Assembly: GCA_002317435.1 (NCBI GenBank)
Contig: DCIQ01000044.1
Coordinates: 7,398 to 13,342, forward strand
Reading direction: 5' to 3'
Length of the DNA stretch: 5,945 nucleotides
Origin: Bacteroidales bacterium UBA1722
GTDB taxonomy: Bacteria > Bacteroidota > Bacteroidia > Bacteroidales > UBA932
Every line of letters begins with the position of its first letter. Positions within the stretch are counted from its first letter, which is position 1. The position numbers and the translations under genes were made by a program. The notes under the pieces are model-generated. The model made no database searches. It was not told the origin of the DNA and worked only from the letters and a program-made list of their open reading frames with translations. Shown piece after piece: positions 1-4,487 of the stretch.

Positions 1-8
1 CTTTTCAT
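1..8 (-). CDS. start of the next gene in the TolC operon (partial)
   Basis: Downstream of the tolC-like stop codon the minus strand reads AAGGAAA and then ATG AAA. This is a Shine-Dalgarno-like AAGG placed five bases before an ATG at 8-6, and only 17 bases separate it from the preceding stop. The first residues are Met-Lys, as in many signal peptides or membrane-anchored proteins. Everything after codon two lies outside the window, so the product is unknown. In this family of loci the usual neighbour of a TolC channel is an HlyD/RND periplasmic adaptor or an ABC transporter subunit; that is expectation, not observation. Confidence 0.4.
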
Positions 9-25
9 TTTCCTTGTTTTGCCGG

Positions 26-1528
26 TCAGCGTTCACCGCTCAAAGCCTCGAAATCGGCATCTACAGCCTTGTTCCCGAGGTAATCGAAGAGGGTCATCCT
101 GCGAATCGAATAGTAATAAATCCACCAGTTGCTCAAATCGGTGAGATACCGCAGTGAGGCGTCATCCATCTCCGACTGAGCCGTATTGAGGTCCGTGACG
201 CTCAGTGTCCCATTGAGGAACCGTTCCCGCGCCGAGGCATACCTCTCCTTTCCGACGGCATCCGCCCTCCGGGACACCATGCATTGACCTCCCTGTTTGT
301 TGAACTGCAGCACTTTCAGTGCAATGTTCTCGTTGATTCTGTTCACGCTCTGTTCGATTTGGGAGGCTACGACCTCCGCCTTCGATTTCGCTACCTTGAC
401 TCCGCCCCGGTGCACTCCCCAGTCCAGAATCGGAACTGTCAGAGAAATGCCGACCACCTCCTGATCAAGGGGGGAGCGATACGCCGATGGTATGTCATTT
501 CCGACCTGATTCAGACCGAACTGGAGGGACAGGCCCGCTGAGAGACCGTTTGTGGCCCTCGCCTTGGCTATCTCCTGCTCGGCGGACAATGTCTGTATTT
601 CGTTATCGAGAGTGGTAGAGGAATTGAGAAACACCTTCGTAAGGACATCTTCATTAGAAAGAAGAAGATCCCTGTTTTCTCCTGGCATATCCAGAATGAT
701 GGAGACGTTTTCATTGAAGCCCAGATATGTCCTCAGCTTCATCATCGCCATCTGTTCTTTGACGGCGCAGTCACTGATGCTTATCTCGCTGTTGAGAAGT
801 TTCAGTTCGAGCTGGAGCAAAGCGTCCCTGGTAATGGTGCCTACGGTGAACCTTTCCTTGGCCATCTCATATAACTGGGAAGTATTGTCCCGGGAGAATC
901 TAGCTATTTCGGACTGTTTCTGCGCCTGAAGCAGTTCGAAATAATAACCCACCACAGTTTCAGTCACCTCCTCCATAGACTCCAGATAGACGCGCTTGGC
1001 CAGTTCGTATTCTTTGGGTTTGATCTTTTTCTCCCATTTGAACGAATTATAGCCGTTCAATGGCTGATTCAGTGCGATATAGACCGGTTGGGAATTATAC
1101 GTAATGAGTCTTTCCGGTGAAAACTGGTCCAGACGGTTGAGACCGGTGGCCAGTGAGACGGTACCTCCTGTCAGCGTGATGTTCTGCTTCAGCGAGAGGT
1201 ATACGTCGTTATTCATATAGTAGTCATTGACATATCTGTATGCCCCGGTCTCGCTGCTCTGCACCCTGGACAGGGTCCGGTTGAAATTCCCGAGATCAGA
1301 AATCAAACTGAGGGAGGGTAGCAGTTCGGAACGGAAAATGCGGTATTCCCAGTAGCTCACCAGAAAGGTATGCCTCGCCAGCAGCGCTGACGGCGACTGG
1401 TCTCTGGCCGTAGCTATGGCACCGTCAAGATCAAGACGGATTTCACTCCCCGGGGTACCGACGACCTGAGCCGATGACTGCCATTGGCTCAGACACAAGG
1501 CAACTATAAACCCGAAGATTAACCTCAT
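26..1528 (-). CDS. TolC-family outer-membrane efflux channel protein
   Basis: This 500-residue protein of the outer membrane efflux (OEP/TolC) family would form the outer-membrane and periplasmic tunnel of a tripartite exporter. Residues 1-20 are a Sec signal peptide ending near SSA-Q. The mature part shows the internal duplication typical of TolC. In the first half, IALNQPLNG (about 151-159) leads into a long helical stretch with RFTVGTITRDALLQLE (226-241). In the second half, SLTVPILDWG (362-371) leads into RFLNGTLSVTDLNTAQSE (436-453). The length fits the family. The start at 1528 is chosen over an in-frame ATG 168 bases upstream because it begins the signal peptide and lies about 26 bases after a good -7 box. 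It follows the lipoprotein genes on the same strand after a 164-bp gap and has its own promoter, so it may be transcribed separately or by read-through. Its base composition is visibly richer in G+C than the lipoprotein genes. The substrate is not shown by the sequence. Confidence 0.92.
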   Translation of the reverse strand: MRLIFGFIVALCLSQWQSSAQVVGTPGSEIRLDLDGAIATARDQSPSALLARHTFLVSYWEYRIFRSELLPSLSLISDLGNFNRTLSRVQSSETGAYRYVNDYYMNNDVYLSLKQNITLTGGTVSLATGLNRLDQFSPERLITYNSQPVYIALNQPLNGYNSFKWEKKIKPKEYELAKRVYLESMEEVTETVVGYYFELLQAQKQSEIARFSRDNTSQLYEMAKERFTVGTITRDALLQLELKLLNSEISISDCAVKEQMAMMKLRTYLGFNENVSIILDMPGENRDLLLSNEDVLTKVFLNSSTTLDNEIQTLSAEQEIAKARATNGLSAGLSLQFGLNQVGNDIPSAYRSPLDQEVVGISLTVPILDWGVHRGGVKVAKSKAEVVASQIEQSVNRINENIALKVLQFNKQGGQCMVSRRADAVGKERYASARERFLNGTLSVTDLNTAQSEMDDASLRYLTDLSNWWIYYYSIRRMTLFDYLGNKAVDADFEALSGER

Positions 1529-1554
1529 ATTACGATAAAGTAGAAACAGATTTC

Positions 1555-1591
1555 CAAAGTTAAAAACTATTTTGAGAGTCCGTACGCAAAA
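1555..1591 (-). promoter_or_regulatory. putative Bacteroidota promoter of the tolC-like gene
   Basis: The minus strand has TAACTTTG at 1562-1555, an exact match to the Bacteroidota -7 consensus TAnnTTTG. TTTTG lies at 1591-1587 as a candidate -33 element. The spacer of 24 bases is a little longer than usual. Transcription would begin roughly 20 bases before the ATG at 1528, which supports that start codon. Confidence 0.55.
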
Positions 1592-1692
1592 CACGCTTTG
1601 GACACTCAAGTGCAAATCAGATTGTCTGTTTTTCTGACACGCAAGAAGGGCACCCTGTTGAAGAAAGTGCAGACTGATAATTCGATGAACAA

Positions 1693-2226
1693 TCAAAGAC
1701 TATCAATAACAGAAACATACTCCATCCACACCTCATCACTTGATACAGGATCTCCCACAATCAAAATTTCACCGGAAGGTTTTATCATACATCGATGGAG
1801 CTGCTTGAAATTTGTCAATGAGGTATTCTTCTGCTCCAATTCAAGAGAGTCATCAATAAAAGCGCGATATTGAAGACGGGCATTGACAAGACGCTCACAA
1901 ACCGATTCCTTTTGGCCGGCCCTTGGAGCATACACCACCGCGAAATTGAAATTCGAATGCTCTTTCATCTGGTAATAAAAAGATTCAAGAATATAAGAAT
2001 TGACGATTTCACAATTGGAGCAATCCGTGGAATCAATATAAACGAGCATTTGATAGCAGTCCGGAGCATTGAACTTTTCTACAGACGGTTGGCCACCGTT
2101 GAAGACACACAACATACTGTCCGGAAAGGTCAATATGAAACCATCTTGAACGTCACCCGAAGAGGAAAGATTACCGCAGGAAGTGAATAATGAGAAAAAA
2201 ACAAGAGCCAGAAGACAGCGTTCCAT
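1693..2226 (-). CDS. thioredoxin-like CxxC lipoprotein
   Basis: This 177-residue predicted lipoprotein has a short hydrophobic signal (residues 4-14) ending at a lipobox-like FTSC with Cys17 as the lipid-attachment site. The rest follows the order of a thioredoxin-like fold. A hydrophobic strand YQMLVYID (58-65) is followed by DCSNC, giving a CxxC pair at Cys69 and Cys72. Then come a helix, a second strand FNFAVVYAP (93-101), a turn FIDDSLELEQKN (123-134), and a strand pair MIKPSGEILIVGDP (147-160). Such proteins transfer or sense thiol redox state in the periplasm or at the cell surface; the activity here is inferred from fold and motif only. No clear cis-proline loop is seen, so it may be a divergent or non-catalytic member. 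The ATG lies 5 bases after the stop of the propeller gene and is preceded by GAAGG, which implies translational coupling. Being in one operon with a propeller lipoprotein and near a six-cysteine peptide suggests that the peptide is its partner. Confidence 0.72.
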   Translation of the reverse strand: MERCLLALVFFSLFTSCGNLSSSGDVQDGFILTFPDSMLCVFNGGQPSVEKFNAPDCYQMLVYIDSTDCSNCEIVNSYILESFYYQMKEHSNFNFAVVYAPRAGQKESVCERLVNARLQYRAFIDDSLELEQKNTSLTNFKQLHRCMIKPSGEILIVGDPVSSDEVWMEYVSVIDSL

Positions 2227-2231
2227 ACCTT

Positions 2232-3293
2232 CTATTGTAAAGACACAAACTTAACTCCTGTTTCATTCTCCCCTATGGGATAAGTGATAATCATATCCGA
2301 TTCAGAAACAAGATACATCCCGATGTCGGAGACGGAAAACGCACTGCCATCTATGATAACGGTATCACACAGAACAGACTGCCCACCTGAATACCCGCAT
2401 AATAAAGATTCGCCAACTCTGAAATCAGTGCATGTACACACAAAATCTTCAGGAGTACCTGCGAAATGAGATATTCCGCTGACATAACGACCGTTCCTGA
2501 TTTCTGTCAGTAATTCCATCACATTATCCATATTCTTTTCCCATATCGATTCGGGAAAATTCCTTCCGAAAAAATCAATATAGACTGACCGTTTCAAACC
2601 TGCTGTATCAAGAAGATAAACGGTATTTCTTATACTCTCGTGAAATACCAGACCTTCATTTGTGACATAGAATGATTGGAAACCTAAAAACATTCTGCAA
2701 CGTGTCTCGGTTTCAGTAGTCGGTACACATCCGGAAAGTATCTGCATCGTCTCCGGATCGACTATGACTATGCTATTTGTCCCGCAATGTTCCATAGATT
2801 TCAGGAAAAGTTTACCATTGAAAATGCAAAAATCACCACATAGCACAGGCAAATCATTCTTTGCCAAAAATTCACCGTCAAGGGAATAACTGATCAGTCT
2901 GGAACTGCCGCCGTCATTAATGTAAATCACACCATCCACAACGCAGAAATCGGTGACGGTGATATATTCATCCGGACCTCTGCCAAGTTTTTTAAGAAGG
3001 AAATCCATATCGCCATCTTCAGAAAATGATGCTATCGAATTTCCATCACTCACATAAACTTTACCATTATACGGATAGAACTTTATGGAAAAACTTGTTG
3101 GATGAAAAGACGAAGTCGAATCATACCGAACTACCATAGATTTGTCGATTCTGAAGAAATCAGTAATCTCCATAGGATGGTCGGCACGATTGTCGGCTAT
3201 ATGAACAATTATTTCTTCTTCCCTCTCCTTAACGCAGGAAAACAGAAACAGACCTGCCAATAATACTGATAGGCAGCGGATTGAGAAATGCAT
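2232..3293 (-). CDS. six-bladed beta-propeller lipoprotein
   Basis: This 353-residue predicted lipoprotein has a signal peptide (residues 1-19) ending in the lipobox LFSC, with Cys20 as the acylated residue. The next residues, VKEREEE, are Lys/Glu-rich and resemble the lipoprotein export signal that sends Bacteroidota lipoproteins to the outer face of the cell. The hallmark GRGPDEY (104-110), preceded by a SEDGDMDFLLKKL strand and followed by TVTDFCVVDGVIYIND, matches the six-bladed propeller family common in Bacteroidales (DUF5128/BF3164-like). Repeats of the form hydrophobic strand, Asp/Asn-Gly turn, hydrophobic strand recur through the chain, as expected for blades. Members usually sit near small secreted peptides, and their function is not firmly known; binding of a peptide or glycan is the likely role. 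The start is the ATG that opens the signal peptide. It is followed after 5 bases by the CxxC lipoprotein gene. Confidence 0.8.
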   Translation of the reverse strand: MHFSIRCLSVLLAGLFLFSCVKEREEEIIVHIADNRADHPMEITDFFRIDKSMVVRYDSTSSFHPTSFSIKFYPYNGKVYVSDGNSIASFSEDGDMDFLLKKLGRGPDEYITVTDFCVVDGVIYINDGGSSRLISYSLDGEFLAKNDLPVLCGDFCIFNGKLFLKSMEHCGTNSIVIVDPETMQILSGCVPTTETETRCRMFLGFQSFYVTNEGLVFHESIRNTVYLLDTAGLKRSVYIDFFGRNFPESIWEKNMDNVMELLTEIRNGRYVSGISHFAGTPEDFVCTCTDFRVGESLLCGYSGGQSVLCDTVIIDGSAFSVSDIGMYLVSESDMIITYPIGENETGVKFVSLQ

Positions 3294-3300
3294 GATGATA

Positions 3301-3318
3301 CAAAAATAAACGTTTATT
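3301..3318 (-). promoter_or_regulatory. -7-like box overlapping a 14-bp palindrome before the propeller gene
   Basis: The minus strand carries TATTTTTG at 3308-3301, matching TAnnTTTG. It ends 7 bases before the propeller ATG. It overlaps a perfect 14-bp palindrome AATAAACGTTTATT at 3305-3318. No convincing -33 element is visible, and the resulting leader would be almost absent, so this could be an operator or simply A+T-rich spacer. No intrinsic terminator is seen between the peptide gene and here, so read-through from the peptide promoter is equally possible. Confidence 0.3.
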
Positions 3319-3404
3319 AAAGATAGAGAAACAGCCGCCGGGTACTTTTCTGAATACTATCAAAAACCAGAACCCAGCGACTATCACAGAAATAATTTTA
3401 TTTT

Positions 3405-3593
3405 TTAACTACAATCAGCAGCACTGCATTCATAAGAGGTCAGCGCTTTACAGCAAAAGATGGTACCTTCAGAATTAGAATAGAGGCCTTTGTCATTAGC
3501 CACCACACGACAACGGCATGCGTTGAGTTCTAAAACAGATACGGCTAGGATTGCAAGAGCAAATACTACGATGAACAAAACTTTTTTCTTCAT
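3405..3593 (-). CDS. small secreted cysteine-rich peptide
   Basis: This 62-residue product starts MKKKVLF, followed by an uninterrupted hydrophobic segment to about residue 22, which forms a signal peptide or a membrane anchor. The remaining part of about 37 residues contains six cysteines (26, 28, 47, 48, 56, 61), arranged as CRC, CC and two single ones near the end, enough for three disulfide bonds or for other thiol chemistry. I do not recognise the family with certainty. Size, position and the propeller neighbour resemble the NVEALA-type small peptides of Bacteroidales, but the NVEALA motif itself is not present. A GTG at 3662 would add 23 residues rich in Arg; the ATG at 3593 is preferred because it opens the signal sequence. 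The run of A/T just before the ATG fits Bacteroidota initiation regions, and no good Shine-Dalgarno is visible. The HTH gene lies upstream and the lipoproteins downstream on the same strand. Confidence 0.7.
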   Translation of the reverse strand: MKKKVLFIVVFALAILAVSVLELNACRCRVVANDKGLYSNSEGTIFCCKALTSYECSAADCS

Positions 3594-3661
3594 AACAATA
3601 AAAAAAATACTAAACCCTACTCTGTTTCCGGCTTTTCGGTTCCGCCTAAGAATTCTCTTCA

Positions 3662-3694
3662 CAAAAGTCGGAAATAAAATCCTGATTATGCAAC
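3662..3694 (-). promoter_or_regulatory. putative promoter of the cysteine-rich peptide gene
   Basis: The minus strand has GACTTTTG at 3669-3662, one mismatch from TAnnTTTG. It is preceded at a spacing of 21 bases by GTTG (3694-3691) as the -33 element. Transcription would start near 3657 and give a leader of about 60 bases. The large palindrome at 3699-3739 lies directly upstream of the -33 element. Confidence 0.35.
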
Positions 3695-3698
3695 TTTT

Positions 3699-3739
3699 AG
3701 TGTGACCAATCAGTTCACAGTGACCTGATTGGTCACACT
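3699..3739. repeat. 41-bp near-perfect palindrome between the HTH and peptide genes
   Basis: The arms AGTGTGACCAATCAG (3699-3713) and CTGATTGGTCACACT (3725-3739) are perfect 15-bp inverted repeats. The 11-base spacer is itself nearly palindromic (TCAC-A-GTGA at 3715-3723). The half-site GTGACC or its complement appears at 3703-3708, 3720-3725 and 3731-3736, with a degenerate copy GTTCAC at 3713-3718. It lies 50 bases after the HTH stop codon and just upstream of the putative peptide promoter. There is no T-run on either strand right after the stem, so a standard intrinsic terminator is unlikely. A multi-site operator or an RNA processing/stability hairpin fits better. Confidence 0.75.
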
Positions 3740-3789
3740 TTCATACTCCATAACCGACAGGGCCGATGAACCTATAGTATTCAATAACC

Positions 3790-4023
3790 TTACTCATTGT
3801 CATCATTGCTTGCAGAGAAACTGCCATGCCGGCTCTCGCTGATAGCTCTAAAAAAATCATATTTAAGGACTTCTGATATTTTCATCAGAAGATCAGTGTC
3901 CAGTGTTTCCTTTTTGAGAATCCTGTGGGCGTTCTCACGTGAACATGAAAGAGTCTTCGCAAAATCAGTGACAGTAATACCTCTTTCCAGAAGAACTTGT
4001 CTGATCATTTCACCAATCTCCAT
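3790..4023 (-). CDS. XRE-type helix-turn-helix DNA-binding protein
   Basis: This 77-residue protein consists almost entirely of one HTH domain of the Cro/C1 (XRE) type. Residues 2-14 form the first helix (EIGEMIRQVLLER). ITVTDFAKTLSCSRENAHRILKK (16-38) contains the turn and the recognition helix, with Ser-Arg-Glu-Asn at its start. DTDLLMKISEVLKYDFF (42-58) supplies the last two helices. The polar C-terminal tail is short and there is no sensor domain. It probably binds DNA as a dimer and represses or activates its own locus. The nearest candidate site is the palindrome at 3699-3739 downstream, next to the peptide promoter. The ATG at 4023 is chosen because it opens the domain; an in-frame upstream extension to 4098 would run through the terminator hairpin and has no HTH homology. 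No clear promoter lies between the terminator and this ATG, so expression probably depends on read-through from the promoter at 4337-4371. Confidence 0.82.
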   Translation of the reverse strand: MEIGEMIRQVLLERGITVTDFAKTLSCSRENAHRILKKETLDTDLLMKISEVLKYDFFRAISESRHGSFSASNDDNE

Positions 4024-4069
4024 AAAAATTACAAGTAACGTGCTGAAATACTCCCTCATAATCAGCGGC

Positions 4070-4110
4070 AAAAAAAAGACGTGGGAGTCTGCTACCAACT
4101 CATCCCACGT
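4070..4110 (-). terminator. intrinsic terminator upstream of the HTH gene
   Basis: On the minus strand the arms ACGTGGGA and TCCCACGT (4110-4103 and 4086-4079) form a perfect 8-bp stem. One C and then eight T residues (4077-4070) follow it. This is a textbook rho-independent terminator for a transcript coming from the right. It ends 46 bases before the HTH start codon. It therefore either ends an independent small RNA or acts as an attenuator in the leader of the HTH gene. Confidence 0.8.
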
Positions 4111-4333
4111 TCAGGCCTTCGCTGCCATATTCCGGAATAAGCGATGCAGCCGGCCACGTCAAGATGATATATGGAATTCGCACATTGGTGTGCGCAAACT
4201 ATAATACCACTTGCGTGGACGCTCATCGTAAACCTTCCGGAATGATTTCAAATTGCGAAGTTTGAACGTGGAAGTTCTACATAATAACGTCTTCAGTATG
4301 TATCAATCCAGTGTGCCCGAAGGCACCTGAACC
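4071..4333 (-). ncRNA. structured RNA of about 260 nt: HTH-gene leader (attenuator) or independent small RNA
   Basis: The interval lies between a strong minus-strand promoter and an intrinsic terminator and has no convincing gene. It is dense in stems. From its 5' end: GTGCC-TTCG-GGCAC (4326-4313) with a UUCG tetraloop, extended by CAG/CTG; TTCAAA/TTTGAA (4266-4247); CCAC-GCAA-GTGG (4218-4207) with a GNRA-type loop; CGCACA-CCAA-TGTGCG (4194-4179); a two-part GGCC/GCAGC stem (4155-4114) with the palindrome TATTCCGGAATA in its loop; and the terminator. Two longer-range pairings are possible. GTTCAGG near the 5' end (4332-4326) can pair with CCTGAAC (4115-4109). TTCCACGTTC (4273-4264) can pair over 10 positions, one of them G-U, with GAACGTGGGA (4112-4103), which would take away the 5' arm of the terminator. 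I do not recognise the RNA family; a Bacteroidales 6S-like RNA was considered but cannot be shown by eye. Confidence 0.5.
4092..4226 (-). CDS. possible 44-residue leader ORF inside the structured RNA
   Basis: An ATG at 4226 is preceded by GGAAGG at a spacing of six bases and opens a reading frame of 44 codons (MSVHASGIIVCAHQCANS...). The stop codon TAG (4094-4092) falls in the loop of the intrinsic terminator. Translation to that point would open the terminator stem, so the arrangement fits a leader peptide that couples translation to HTH expression. The peptide has no recognisable domain, and the region also folds into strong RNA stems, so a chance frame is at least as likely. Confidence 0.2.
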   Translation of the reverse strand: MSVHASGIIVCAHQCANSIYHLDVAGCIAYSGIWQRRPERGMSW

Positions 4334-4336
4334 CCA

Positions 4337-4371
4337 CAAATATAATTACAAATAACTCATTCAGCAACAAA
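4337..4371 (-). promoter_or_regulatory. strong Bacteroidota-type promoter of the structured RNA / HTH transcript
   Basis: The minus strand has TATATTTG at 4344-4337, an exact TAnnTTTG match. TTTGTTG at 4371-4365 lies 20 bases upstream as the -33 element. Spacing and both boxes fit the consensus well. Transcription should begin near 4333, at the GG just before the UUCG hairpin. Confidence 0.6.
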
Positions 4372-4402
4372 TCTGTCCAAAAGAGATGCATAATCTCCAA
4401 TC

Positions 4403-4435
4403 TCCCCACGCCGTTCATCAAGTAATGAGGTGGGA
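4403..4435. repeat. imperfect hairpin upstream of the Rpn gene
   Basis: CCCAC (4405-4409) pairs with GTGGG (4430-4434). Inside this, TCAT (4415-4418) pairs with ATGA (4425-4428), with a six-base loop. It lies between the two divergent promoters, 23 bases before the Rpn -7 box. No T-run follows on either strand. It could mark the left end of the mobile segment or be an operator; nothing decides this. The remainder of the divergent gap 4372-4456 shows nothing else. Confidence 0.35.
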
Positions 4436-4456
4436 CTTAATATGGCCAAATAATGT

Positions 4457-4464
4457 TATCTTTG
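4457..4464 (+). promoter_or_regulatory. putative -7 box of the Rpn gene
   Basis: TATCTTTG matches TAnnTTTG exactly and ends 23 bases before the ATG at 4488. No good -33 TTTG is seen at the usual distance. It points away from the minus-strand promoter at 4337-4371. Confidence 0.5.
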
Positions 4465-4487
4465 CCGGAGAACAAACAGGTTAGGAT

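Noticed and set aside
1529..1696. N-terminal extension of the TolC frame to an ATG at 1696
   Set aside because: The added 56 residues come before a clear signal peptide, overlap the preceding stop region and would include the promoter at 1555-1591.
3594..3662. GTG start at 3662 for the Cys-rich peptide
   Set aside because: It puts an Arg-rich stretch before a typical MKKK signal sequence; the ATG at 3593 is more natural, although the GTG is not excluded.
3699..3739. Palindrome as an intrinsic terminator of the HTH gene
   Set aside because: No run of T follows the stem on the minus strand (AAAAGTT follows) and only three T on the plus strand.
4024..4098. N-terminal extension of the HTH protein to an ATG at 4098
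   Set aside because: It reads through the terminator hairpin and its A/T tract and adds no part of the HTH domain.
3797..4204. 135-codon plus-strand frame across the HTH gene and terminator
   Set aside because: No start signal, no recognisable domain, and it lies antisense to a clear HTH domain and an intrinsic terminator.
4159..4302. Second minus-strand open frame in the structured RNA (ending ...YYSLRTPMCEFHISS)
   Set aside because: It has no ATG or GTG in a useful position and overlaps the RNA stems; treated as a chance frame.
4071..4333. tmRNA, RNase P RNA or SRP RNA in the structured interval
   Set aside because: No tag frame with a tRNA-like end and no conserved motifs of RNase P or SRP RNA could be seen.
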